Positions 37,121 through 45,651 of a stretch of 64,000 bases of DNA are shown here, one piece after another (position 1 is the first letter of the stretch; every line of letters starts with the position of its first letter). Source of the DNA: Cytophagales bacterium (GTDB lineage Bacteria; Bacteroidota; Bacteroidia; Cytophagales; Cyclobacteriaceae). The DNA is taken from NCBI GenBank assembly GCA_022360055.1, contig JAKSDO010000187.1, forward strand, positions 124,001 through 188,000, given 5' to 3'. The translations under genes and the position numbers were made by a program. The notes under the pieces were generated by a model. That model made no database searches and had not been told where the DNA came from. It worked only from the letters and a program-made list of their open reading frames with translations.

Positions 37121-38080
37121 TTAAATTTCAGCCGGTTGTTCTGCAGGTTCTTCACTTGTCTGGTTTTGGTCTTCAGGAATATATTCTTCGCCCTCTGCCG
37201 CTTTTGGCGGTGGAGGATTCTGTGGCGTGGTTCCTACAAATGACATGATGTAGCATGAAACATCCCTCATGTCTGAAGGAGTGAGTTTACTTTGCCAGGA
37301 TATCATCCCTTTTTGTGGCACGCCATATTTTACAGTTCTAAATATATCATTAATACTTCCTCCATGGACCCAATAATTATCCGTAAAGTTTGGCCCGATT
37401 AATCCCTGCCCTTCCGGGGCATGGCATGCGACACATTCGCGATCATATATTGCTTTTCCATTTGCCATAACTTCGGGAGAATCACTGAATTCCACATTGT
37501 TTTCATCAATATTGTTGCCAGCCAGGGCCATCCTGGCCTCGTGCGCTATTCTGGCATCTTCCATAACGATGGTGTACTCTTCTTCCATTAGTGGCAGCGC
37601 GTCAAATACATGATAAGCCAGCAGGTAGATAATGCTCCATATAATGGTGACGTAAAACAACCACTTCCACCATGGAGGAAGATGGTTGTCCAATTCATGA
37701 ATGCCATCATAATCATGATCGAGCATCACCGATTCTTCCTCCTCAACCGGTACGGCATCGGTTGCCTTATTCATCATCTTGCTCCATAAAGATTTCTCTT
37801 TTGAAGGATCAAACTCTTCACCGGCTGCCAGCGCTTTTTGCTTTTTGTCTTCGAGCAGAATCATTCTTATGATACTCACCAGGTACAAACCAATAATCAG
37901 AATAAGGATTGCCACAATCAAAACAAATGAAAGAACCACAATAAGCATGGTCTCAAGATTTGAGGAGGGGACCTCACTACTTTGTGCAAAAGTTGGTATA
38001 GCCAATAAAAATGTCAAAAATGAGACCAGCGCTCTTCTTTTCCACTTGGCTTTTATATTAGAAAATAGCATAACTATCAT
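37121..38080 (-). CDS. ccoP: cbb3 oxidase subunit CcoP, with a single c-type heme motif
   Basis: 319 residues: an N-terminal hydrophobic segment (about 17-33), a second helix (about 44-75), then the CcoP N-terminal domain with its helix (DNHLPPWWKWLFYVTIIWSI, about 131-155). One cytochrome c domain follows (CVACH at 216-220, distal Met in PQKGMISW). Classical proteobacterial CcoP carries two CxxCH motifs; only one is present here. The last ~35 residues are Pro/Glu-rich. It passes electrons from soluble carriers to CcoO/CcoN. It lies 3 nt after ccoQ. Confidence 0.92.
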   Translation of the reverse strand: MIVMLFSNIKAKWKRRALVSFLTFLLAIPTFAQSSEVPSSNLETMLIVVLSFVLIVAILILIIGLYLVSIIRMILLEDKKQKALAAGEEFDPSKEKSLWSKMMNKATDAVPVEEEESVMLDHDYDGIHELDNHLPPWWKWLFYVTIIWSIIYLLAYHVFDALPLMEEEYTIVMEDARIAHEARMALAGNNIDENNVEFSDSPEVMANGKAIYDRECVACHAPEGQGLIGPNFTDNYWVHGGSINDIFRTVKYGVPQKGMISWQSKLTPSDMRDVSCYIMSFVGTTPQNPPPPKAAEGEEYIPEDQNQTSEEPAEQPAEI

Positions 38081-38083
38081 ATT

Positions 38084-38278
38084 TTAGATCTTCAAATTAG
38101 TTTTGGTATCGCCAGCCTCATCATCATCGAAAGGCAGGCTTTTCATTTTGTCAATATGCCTCTTATCCAGAAATAATATCCAAATAATTGTGAACGTGAA
38201 AAACACAAAAAACAGGACCAGGGATATGATCGGCCATATCTCAATGTGCTGTATCTGTTCAAAATAATGCTTAAACAT
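38084..38278 (-). CDS. ccoQ: Small cbb3 oxidase subunit CcoQ-like
   Basis: A 64-residue protein with one membrane helix (IISLVLFFVFFTFTIIWILF) followed by a charged tail (LDKRHIDKMKSLPFDDDEAG). Size, topology and position between ccoNO and ccoP identify it as CcoQ, which stabilises the complex. It starts 14 nt after the ccoNO stop. Confidence 0.8.
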   Translation of the reverse strand: MFKHYFEQIQHIEIWPIISLVLFFVFFTFTIIWILFLDKRHIDKMKSLPFDDDEAGDTKTNLKI

Positions 38279-38292
38279 CTCAGAGATATTTA

Positions 38293-40422
38293 TTATTGAA
38301 CCGAAGCTGTTTCCTGGACTTTAATATCCGTGCCGAGTCTTTGCAGATAAGCGATCAAGGCTATAATATCAAGGTTCGGATCGGTTTCGATATTTTCAAC
38401 CTTGAGCCGGGCAGCGATCTCATCCGCTTGCCTCTTCATATCTTCCGCAGCTTGATCTTCATAACCTTCCGCATACGGTACGCCAAGGGTACGCATGGCG
38501 CGAATCTTCTCTGAAATCCCTTCGGTATCGTAATATTGCTCATACAACCAAGGATAGGTTGGCATAAGCGATCCCTGAGAAGTACTTGTTGGGTCATACA
38601 TATGATAGTAATGCCATGAATCCGGGTATTTACCCCCTTCTCTGTGTAAGTCCGGTCCGGTCCGTTTCGACCCCCAAAGAAACGGGTGGTCATAGACAAA
38701 TTCCCCGGCTTTTGAATATTCACCGTAACGCTCGGTCTCCCATCTGAATGGGCGAATCATTTGGGAGTGGCACGAATTGCAGCCTTCCCTGATGTAAATA
38801 TCTCTTCCTTCGAGCTCAAGCGGGGTATAAGGTTGAACGGCCTCAATGGTCGGAACATTGGACTTTATCAAGAATGTTGGAACCATTTCAATAATACCGC
38901 CGATCAATATAGCTACCAAAGACAACACCGTGAAAAGAACCGGCTTTCGCTCCAATGCCCGGTGCCAGTATCCTCCCGTAATCACCTTTTTCTCAAGGGC
39001 CGGGGCTTCGGCTTCTTCATTGGCGACAAACTTACCGGCAACAGCGGTTTTGTAGAGGTTGTACAACATGATTAAAACACCGGTCCAATAAAGCAAACCA
39101 CCGAATGCTCTAAGCAAATACATCGGTACGATCTGGGTAACTGTTTCAAGGAAATTCGGATATGCCAGGATCCCATCCACGGTGAATTGCTTCCACATAA
39201 GACTCTGTACAAAGAAGGATGCGTACATTGGAAGCGCATAGAATACAATTCCTAATGATCCAATCCAGAAATGCAGGTTGGCCAATTTCGTGGAATGAAG
39301 TTTTGTCCCCCACATTTTTGGGATCAGCCAGTAAAGGATACCAAAGGTAAGGAAGCCGTTCCATCCCAATCCTCCGATATGCACATGACCAATGATATAA
39401 TCTGTGTAGTGGGCCACCGCATTGAAGTTTTTCAGGGATAACATAGGACCTTCGAACGTTGACATACCATAAGCGGTAACGGCAACTACCATAAATTTCA
39501 ATACGGGTTGTTCGCGTACTCTGTCCCAGGCGCCGCGCAAGGTCAGCAGGCCGTTCAGCATCCCCCCCCAAGACGGCGCAATCAGCATCACGGAAAAAAC
39601 GGTTCCCAATGATTGCGCCCAATCCGGCAAAGCGGTATACAACAAGTGGTGAGGACCCGCCCATATGTAAATAAAAATCAGGGCCCAGAAATGAATGATG
39701 GACAATTTATAAGAATATACCGGCCTGTTCGCCGCTTTTGGCAGGAAGTAGTACATCAAACCCAGGTACGGGGTGGTCAGGAAAAATGCCACAGCATTGT
39801 GACCATACCACCATTGAACAAGAGCATCCTGAACCCCGGCGTACCAGGAATAGCTCTTCAGGAACGCCACGGGAAGCTCGAACGAGTTGACTATATGAAG
39901 TACGGCAACAGTGACCAGTGACGCGATATAAAACCAGATGGCCACATACATATGGCGTTCTCTTCGCTTAATGATCGTACCAATCATATTGATGCCGAAA
40001 ACCACCCAAATCAAGGTGATTGCAATATCAATCGGCCATTCCAATTCTGCGTATTCCTTGCCGGTGGTAATTCCTAACGGCAAAGTCAATACAGCGGAAA
40101 CAATGATCAACTGCCAACCCCAAAAATGAATCCAGCTTAAAGCATCGTTAAACATTCTTGTTTTAAGCAGGCGTTGCATAGAATAATACACACCGGCAAA
40201 AATCATATTGCCGACAAAGGCAAAAATGACAGCATTGGTATGCAGTGGTCGGAGTCTCCCGAAGCTATTCCAGCCATCATGAAGGCCTCCCAGTAGGTTT
40301 GGGTAAAACATCAGGATGGCTATGATAATACCAACCAACATTCCAATTGTGCCCCAAATCACGGTTGCGATAGCAAAGTATTTGACTATCTTGTTGTCGT
40401 AGCTAAATTTTTCAATTCGCAT
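38293..40422 (-). CDS. ccoN: Fused cbb3 oxidase subunits I and II (CcoN-CcoO)
   Basis: A 709-residue fusion. Residues 1 to ~480 are the heme-copper catalytic subunit with twelve or so helices (LRPLHTNAVIFAFVGNMIFA; WWYGHNAVAFFLTTPYLGLM, with the copper/heme histidines; YIGHVHIGG-like IIGHVHIGGLGWNGFLTFG). After a linker and one helix (TVLSLVAILIGGIIEMVPTF), the CcoO part has a mono-heme c site (GCNSCHSQMIRPF, CxxCH near 548-552). It reduces oxygen at the inner membrane with high affinity and pumps protons. Separate ccoN and ccoO genes are the rule in Proteobacteria; the fused form is common in Bacteroidota. Confidence 0.95.
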   Translation of the reverse strand: MRIEKFSYDNKIVKYFAIATVIWGTIGMLVGIIIAILMFYPNLLGGLHDGWNSFGRLRPLHTNAVIFAFVGNMIFAGVYYSMQRLLKTRMFNDALSWIHFWGWQLIIVSAVLTLPLGITTGKEYAELEWPIDIAITLIWVVFGINMIGTIIKRRERHMYVAIWFYIASLVTVAVLHIVNSFELPVAFLKSYSWYAGVQDALVQWWYGHNAVAFFLTTPYLGLMYYFLPKAANRPVYSYKLSIIHFWALIFIYIWAGPHHLLYTALPDWAQSLGTVFSVMLIAPSWGGMLNGLLTLRGAWDRVREQPVLKFMVVAVTAYGMSTFEGPMLSLKNFNAVAHYTDYIIGHVHIGGLGWNGFLTFGILYWLIPKMWGTKLHSTKLANLHFWIGSLGIVFYALPMYASFFVQSLMWKQFTVDGILAYPNFLETVTQIVPMYLLRAFGGLLYWTGVLIMLYNLYKTAVAGKFVANEEAEAPALEKKVITGGYWHRALERKPVLFTVLSLVAILIGGIIEMVPTFLIKSNVPTIEAVQPYTPLELEGRDIYIREGCNSCHSQMIRPFRWETERYGEYSKAGEFVYDHPFLWGSKRTGPDLHREGGKYPDSWHYYHMYDPTSTSQGSLMPTYPWLYEQYYDTEGISEKIRAMRTLGVPYAEGYEDQAAEDMKRQADEIAARLKVENIETDPNLDIIALIAYLQRLGTDIKVQETASVQ

Positions 40423-40754
40423 GTTTAAGAGGTTAATTATTAAAAAAAGTCGCTAGGTTAAAAAGTGTCAATGAGCAAATATATCTACTTGTACTAATCA
40501 AATATATGATAATTGTCACTTATTTTGAAGAATTCACTAAAAACTAATATTATTTGAATCCATTTAAAATTGATGTTAAAAGTCCGAAAAACTCCGCGTT
40601 TTCACATTTTTTGGTCGGGAGCACGATGAAGCCGGGAGACGAATATTAGATATGATCTCACAAGCTTGATTCGTTCGGCCTTGATCGGTTGTATCGGAGG
40701 AGTTCCGGCACCTGAATTTGTCGTTCACCGGATCGCTTCGACTTCGTTTGAGGC
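40423..40754 (-). promoter_or_regulatory. Promoter/leader region of ccoNO
   Basis: 332 bp without a supported gene. On the minus strand TATATTTG, an exact TAnnTTTG box, occurs twice 23 bp apart (40476-40483 and 40499-40506). The two sit inside a near-perfect 10-bp inverted repeat (AAGTGTCAAT at 40463-40472, ATTGTCACTT at 40512-40521). TTGTACTAATCAA, resembling a CRP/FNR half-site pair with spacing one short, lies between the boxes. Oxygen-dependent control is plausible but not shown. The part near ccoS (40620-40754) shows no terminator. Confidence 0.45.
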
Positions 40755-40946
40755 TTAAGTCTGAGCACCGGGATTTTCCTCCTTTTCCTCATCGGATTTT
40801 TCCTGCTTCCGGTCTTCAAAAAGGATGCGAATGGAAGGAGAAACCGTATCGTCAAACTGGCCGGATCTTACGGCCCAAATAAAGACCCCCAGAAAAAAGG
40901 CAGCGACGATCACACTTATGATAATGAGGATTATAATTACCGACAT
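40755..40946 (-). CDS. ccoS: cbb3 oxidase maturation protein CcoS
   Basis: A 63-residue protein with one helix (IIILIIISVIVAAFFLGVFI), then the family motif WAVRSGQFDDTVSPSIRILF and an acidic tail. CcoS is needed for cofactor insertion into the cbb3 complex. Its start is 1 nt after the stop of the copper ATPase gene. Confidence 0.92.
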   Translation of the reverse strand: MSVIIILIIISVIVAAFFLGVFIWAVRSGQFDDTVSPSIRILFEDRKQEKSDEEKEENPGAQT

Positions 40947-40947
40947 G

Positions 40948-43380
40948 CTAGAGGAGTTTTTTGATTTTTGCGATCAGGTTGGTCATAGAGGTAGCAAAGA
41001 CAACAACCGAGATCGAGCTTAGCGGCATTAATATTGCAGCGACCAGCGGGGTCAGCTTTCCGGTCAGGGCAAAACCGATGCCGATGATGTTGTATAAAAA
41101 CGAAATGATAAATGCTGCCACAACAATATTTTGAGAGGTCCTGGCAAACTTCATAAAATCCGGAAGATATTTCAATGCATCCGAAGTCATGATGGCATCT
41201 GAAGCCGGCGTAAAACTTGATGTGTGATCGGTTACGGAAATCCCGACGTTACTCTGCCGCAAAGCTCCGGCATCATTCAGGCCATCCCCGATCATTAATA
41301 CCCGCTCGTTTTTGTTTTGAAGGTCGATCACGTAATCGAGCTTATCCTGGGGGGACTGGTTGAATCTATAGGTGGTTGAATTTCCAAAAAGATCCAGCAG
41401 CCGTTTTTCTTCCGTTTTATTATCGCCGGTCAAAATCGAAAAGGTGAACTTACGTTTGAGGGAATCGACAACACCCGCAATTCCATCCCGGTATTTATTT
41501 TCAATTTTAAAGCGCCCCAGCAAGGATTTATTTTTGGCTACGAAAATTTGGGTTGCATCCACAAACTCATATTTCTTTCCAGTTCCCGTATTTACAAAGT
41601 CCCAATTGCCCAGCGCATATGTATTCCCCTTCACTACCGCCTTTAATCCGGCTCCGGATATCTCTTCATATTTTTCCAGACTGATGTCCGTGATATTCTC
41701 ATCAATGCTTTCTGCCAACAGTTGACTTAAGGGATGTGTCGAATTCATGGCAAGCGCTTTGATATTTTTGTAATCTTCACACTTTATTTTTTCACCCTCA
41801 TAGTTTACCACGCCAGCCTGGGAATAAGTAATGGTTCCGGTCTTGTCAAAAACGATATGTGATATCTTCAAAAGTTTTTCGATGACGTTTACATGCTTCA
41901 GATAGAAATTCTTTTTGCCAAAAATTCGCATTGCAGAGCCAAGCGCAAACGGTGCGGATAAGGTCAGGGCACACGGACAGGCAACAATCAAAACCGCCGT
42001 AAAAGCGTTTAAGGCTTTTCGCACATCATCTGCAAACCATATCGCAAAACCCACGAGAGCCAAGCCCAGCACTGCTACGGTGAAATATTTACTGACTTTA
42101 TTAATAAGCGTTTCAAAGCTGACATCCTTTTCATTTGTAAAAGCCTCGTTGTTCCAAAGCTGTGTAAGATAGCTCTGGGAAACGGGTTTCACCACTTCCA
42201 GGTCGATGCTGCCTCCCACTTGCTTTCCTCCGGCATAAATATATTCCCCCTTTTTCTTTGCAACCGGATTTGACTCGCCGGTAACAAAGCTGTAATCGAT
42301 GTTGGCATGAGCGCTTAATAAAATGCTGTCGGCAGGAATGATCTCTTGATGCCGGACATTGATTTTATCTCCTTTTTCAATTTGGCTTACGGGGATACTC
42401 ATCAATTTCCCGTCGATATATTTATAAATAGCCAATGGAAAATAGGATTTATAATCCCGCTCGAATGATAAACCCTGATAGGTATAATTTTGAAACCATC
42501 TGCCGATCAAAAGGAAAAAAAGCAGCCCGGATAAAGAATCCAGATATCCGGGACCGGACATCGCAACGATCTCGTAGAGGCTTCGCACAAATAAAACGAT
42601 AATGCCAAGGGATATTGGCACATCAATATTGATGAACTTTTGCCTCAACCCGGCAAAGGCCGATCTAAAGTAATCGTTGGCGCAATAGAAAAAAACGGGA
42701 AGAGCAAGCAGCATATTTAAATAAGAAATGAACCGCTGAATATTTTCTTCAAGACCTTCAAATCCGAAATATTCCGGGAAGCTCAATAACATTATGTTGC
42801 CAAAAGCGAAACCGGCGACCCCGATTTTGAGATATAAACCGCGATTGGCGCTCTTTGCATGCTTCTTGTTGGAATCCTCGAGACTAATACTTGGTTCGTA
42901 CCCGAGCGTGACCAACAATTCGACAAGCTTTCGCAAATTGATTATCTCCGGATTAAAATCGATACTGAGCTCTTTTTTTACAAAATTTACCCGGTTGTGA
43001 TTTACACCCGCTGTAAGTTTATACAGATTTTCGAGCAGCCAGATACATGATGTGCAATGAATAGCCGGTATAAAGAATGTGACTTTGGCCTTATCCTTTT
43101 CTTTAAAATCCAAAATGAGATGCGCTATTTCATCATTATCCAGGTAGGCAAACTTGTCGTCAAATTTTTTACTTTTTAAGCTTATCCCCGGATTTTTCTC
43201 AAGATCGTAGTACGTACAGAGATCGTTTTGATTGAGGATTTCATAAACCGTCTTGCAACCGTTGCAACAAAAATCCTTTCCATCAAAAACGATATGCTCC
43301 TGAACACAGTCGTCCCCACAATGATAACAAGCGATTTTTTCGACGTTCTCCTTTGCGGCCATTCCATGAAAATTTATCAA
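40948..43380 (-). CDS. ccoI: Heavy-metal P-type ATPase, CcoI-like copper transporter
   Basis: 810 residues. N-terminal Cys-rich metal region (CYHCGDDC ... GKDFCCNGCKTVYEIL), an HMA-like domain (IHCTSCIWLLENLYKLTAGV), then transmembrane helices. The P-type core shows VTGESNPV (actuator), CPCALTLSAPFALGSAMR (membrane metal site), the phosphorylated Asp in FDKTGTITYSQAG, and MIGDGLNDAGALRQSNVGIS. The CcoI/FixI group supplies copper to the cbb3 oxidase, and its position before ccoS supports that role over general copper detoxification. It is 46 nt downstream of the phosphorylase gene. Confidence 0.94.
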   Translation of the reverse strand: MINFHGMAAKENVEKIACYHCGDDCVQEHIVFDGKDFCCNGCKTVYEILNQNDLCTYYDLEKNPGISLKSKKFDDKFAYLDNDEIAHLILDFKEKDKAKVTFFIPAIHCTSCIWLLENLYKLTAGVNHNRVNFVKKELSIDFNPEIINLRKLVELLVTLGYEPSISLEDSNKKHAKSANRGLYLKIGVAGFAFGNIMLLSFPEYFGFEGLEENIQRFISYLNMLLALPVFFYCANDYFRSAFAGLRQKFINIDVPISLGIIVLFVRSLYEIVAMSGPGYLDSLSGLLFFLLIGRWFQNYTYQGLSFERDYKSYFPLAIYKYIDGKLMSIPVSQIEKGDKINVRHQEIIPADSILLSAHANIDYSFVTGESNPVAKKKGEYIYAGGKQVGGSIDLEVVKPVSQSYLTQLWNNEAFTNEKDVSFETLINKVSKYFTVAVLGLALVGFAIWFADDVRKALNAFTAVLIVACPCALTLSAPFALGSAMRIFGKKNFYLKHVNVIEKLLKISHIVFDKTGTITYSQAGVVNYEGEKIKCEDYKNIKALAMNSTHPLSQLLAESIDENITDISLEKYEEISGAGLKAVVKGNTYALGNWDFVNTGTGKKYEFVDATQIFVAKNKSLLGRFKIENKYRDGIAGVVDSLKRKFTFSILTGDNKTEEKRLLDLFGNSTTYRFNQSPQDKLDYVIDLQNKNERVLMIGDGLNDAGALRQSNVGISVTDHTSSFTPASDAIMTSDALKYLPDFMKFARTSQNIVVAAFIISFLYNIIGIGFALTGKLTPLVAAILMPLSSISVVVFATSMTNLIAKIKKLL

Positions 43381-43426
43381 AACAGAATGTCAAAAGTAGC
43401 TCATTTTTCCTTTAGAACCACCTTAT

Positions 43427-44239
43427 TCAATCCTGTACGGCAATCAATTCCTTGAAAATAGTAGTCATATATGGTTCGGCTTTGCTGGCGGCAGCCAATA
43501 CATCTTCCAGTGTGACCTTTTCAATTCTCCCGTCAACTCCCAGGTCTGTGATCACTGAAATGGCAAAAACCGGAATACTCATGTGACGAGCGACCAGGTT
43601 CTCGGGAATGGTGGACATGCCCACTACGTCCCCTCCCAAAATGCGAATAAATTTGTATTCCGCCGGAGTTTCAAGGTTTGGCCCGGTAACGCTGGCATAT
43701 ACTCCGGTATGAATTTTTATATTATTTTTCTCCGCGATCTCCAAAGCCTGAGAAATCATTTTTTTGTCATAAGGCTCACTCATATCAGGGAATCTGGGCC
43801 CGAACTCATCCAAATTTGGCCCTCTTAGCGGATTGTCAGGATGCAGATTTATGTGATCATTGATGATCATCAAATCACCTACTTCATGAGCCGGATTCAC
43901 TCCGCCACACGCATTGGATATGAATAGTTTTTCAATCCCAAGCAATTTCATTACCCTGACCGGAAAGGTTATCTGCTTGGCCGAGTAACCTTCATAGTAG
44001 TGGAAGCGCCCCTGCATGACGACTATGTTTTTATTGGATATCTTCCCAAATATCAATTTGCCACTATGGCTTTCAACGGTCGAAACAGGAAAATGAGGAA
44101 TATCTTTATAATCTATCGTACAGTGAATGTCGATGTCATCGACAAGCTTTCCCAATCCGGTGCCCAAAATGATCCCAAATTGCGGCTTGCGCTCATATCT
44201 GCCCTGAATATATTTTACTGCCTCAAAAAATTCTTCCAT
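43427..44239 (-). CDS. Purine nucleoside phosphorylase
   Basis: 270 residues, the usual length for trimeric PNP. It cleaves (deoxy)guanosine and inosine with phosphate in purine salvage. Motifs: FGIILGTGLGKLVDDI, the phosphate-binding VMQGRFHYYEGYSAKQITFP, LFISNACGGVNP, INDHINLHPDNPLRGPN, and the Asn-containing base-site region near VISVITDLGVDG. Not functionally tied to the oxidase genes that follow. Confidence 0.94.
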   Translation of the reverse strand: MEEFFEAVKYIQGRYERKPQFGIILGTGLGKLVDDIDIHCTIDYKDIPHFPVSTVESHSGKLIFGKISNKNIVVMQGRFHYYEGYSAKQITFPVRVMKLLGIEKLFISNACGGVNPAHEVGDLMIINDHINLHPDNPLRGPNLDEFGPRFPDMSEPYDKKMISQALEIAEKNNIKIHTGVYASVTGPNLETPAEYKFIRILGGDVVGMSTIPENLVARHMSIPVFAISVITDLGVDGRIEKVTLEDVLAAASKAEPYMTTIFKELIAVQD

Positions 44240-44299
44240 ACTCTACAAAAATTAGAAGGTTTTTTTCAAAAATGGGTTTAAATTGCGAAGCTAAGAAAT

Positions 44300-44349
44300 A
44301 ATCACAGAATCTTTAGCGAATTGTAAATTTATAAGAGATTTATGTGATT
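44300..44349. repeat. Inverted repeat between the phosphorylase gene and dnaN
   Basis: AATCACAGAATCT (44300-44312) pairs with AGATTTATGTGATT (44336-44349): 12 pairs interrupted by one small internal mismatch, with a 23-nt loop. It lies between divergent genes. It could be an operator or a structured leader; no T-run makes it a poor terminator. Confidence 0.5.
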
Positions 44350-44380
44350 CTAGTTCTTAGGTCGCCACCGGGATCAAGTA

Positions 44381-44409
44381 TTGAAAATTGATAAATATTT
44401 TTAAATTTA
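44381..44409 (+). promoter_or_regulatory. Putative dnaN promoter
   Basis: TTG at 44381-44383, an 18-nt spacer and TAAATTTA at 44402-44409 (one mismatch to TAnnTTTG), 34 nt before the dnaN ATG. Confidence 0.4.
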
Positions 44410-44443
44410 CCCGGATTTTTATAAAACCCTAAAAACCATCTTA

Positions 44444-45568
44444 ATGAAGTTTATAGTTTCGTCCGCAGCGCTACTCAAAGAGTTAAATCACATCAACGGA
44501 GTAATCACTACGAATCCTGTAGTTCCAATACTTGAAAACTTCCTGTTTGAGGTTGAAGATGGGAAATTGATCGTTTCAGCTTCAGACCTTCAGACATCCA
44601 TGACCACAGAGTTGGAGGTTGAAGCAAAAGATAGCGGAAGCATTGCGGTTCCGGCTAAAATTCTGCTTGAAACTCTGAAAAACCTTCCCGAACAGCCTGT
44701 GGCATTTTCTATTGATGAAAACACGTATTCGATTGAAATCAGTAGTGATAACGGACGCTATAAACTTGCAGGAGAAAATTCAACCGATTTTCCCAAAATA
44801 CCGGAGGTAACCGATGGGTATAGCTTGGATATCTCGACAGATGCGCTTTCAAGTGCAATATCAAACAGCATTTTTGCTACGAGTAATGACGAGCTCAGAC
44901 CGGCAATGACGGGTGTTTACGTAAATCTTTCCTCCACAAATACCACCTTTGTAGCCACAGACGGACACCGCCTAATCCGGTATCGAAGAGTAGATGTGGC
45001 CGCTGAAGGAGAGCATGCCATTATTATTCCAAGAAAAGCCCTGAACCTGCTAAAAACTACTCTGCCGGCAGAGAATTCAAACGTTTCAGTTGAATTTAAC
45101 ATGGCAAATGCGTTTTTTCATTTCAATAACATTAAAATGATCTGCCGCCTCATAGACGAGCGGTTTCCTGATTATGAAAATGTAATCCCCGCCGATAATG
45201 AAAATCACATGAGCATCGGGAGATTGGAACTTCTGAATTCACTAAAACGAATTTCCATCTACGCCAACAAGACAACCAACCAGGTGAGGCTGAAAATAAC
45301 CGGAAGCGAGCTTCAAATCTCTGCCGAAGATCTTGATTTTTCGAATGAAGCAAATGAGCGACTATCCTGCGAACACGACGGAGAAGATATAGAAATTGGA
45401 TTCAATGCCAGATTCCTTATGGAAATGCTCAGCCACCTTGAAAGCAAAGAAATTACCCTTCAGCTCTCAGAGCCGAACAGGGCCGGATTAATCGTGCCAA
45501 AAGAGAAAAACGATCATGAAGATATTCTTATGCTGGTGATGCCGGTAATGTTGAGCAACTACGTGTAG
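44444..45568 (+). CDS. dnaN: DNA polymerase III beta subunit (sliding clamp)
   Basis: 374 residues, typical for the clamp, made of three similar domains. Recognisable stretches: the N-terminus KFIVSSAALLKELNHINGVI, NPVVPILENFLFEV, SDLQTSMTTELEVEAKDSGS, the second-domain RPAMTGVYVNLS with ATDGHRLIRYR, and the C-terminal LMLVMPVMLSN that lines the partner-binding pocket. It encircles DNA and holds the replicative polymerase. No dnaA or recF neighbours it. A terminator follows, so it is likely its own transcript. Confidence 0.97.
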   Translation: MKFIVSSAALLKELNHINGVITTNPVVPILENFLFEVEDGKLIVSASDLQTSMTTELEVEAKDSGSIAVPAKILLETLKNLPEQPVAFSIDENTYSIEISSDNGRYKLAGENSTDFPKIPEVTDGYSLDISTDALSSAISNSIFATSNDELRPAMTGVYVNLSSTNTTFVATDGHRLIRYRRVDVAAEGEHAIIIPRKALNLLKTTLPAENSNVSVEFNMANAFFHFNNIKMICRLIDERFPDYENVIPADNENHMSIGRLELLNSLKRISIYANKTTNQVRLKITGSELQISAEDLDFSNEANERLSCEHDGEDIEIGFNARFLMEMLSHLESKEITLQLSEPNRAGLIVPKEKNDHEDILMLVMPVMLSNYV

Positions 45569-45604
45569 CAAAGTTACGATTTGAATTCAAAGAAAGATAA
45601 AATT

Positions 45605-45634
45605 GGTTCCTGTCTATGAAGGGAACCTTTTTTT
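45605..45634 (+). terminator. Rho-independent terminator after dnaN
   Basis: GGTTCC and GGAACC form a 6-bp stem around an 11-nt loop, followed by seven Ts, 36 nt after the dnaN stop. Confidence 0.75.
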
Positions 45635-45651
45635 AAATCTTTCATTTTGAA

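Noticed and set aside
40491-40503. TTGTACTAATCAA as a definite FNR site
   Set aside because: Half-site spacing is one base shorter than the TTGAT-N4-ATCAA consensus and the first half differs; kept only as a weak hint.
40658-40855. 65-codon minus-strand frame at the end of ccoS
   Set aside because: Overlaps ccoS in another frame and is basic, low-information sequence.
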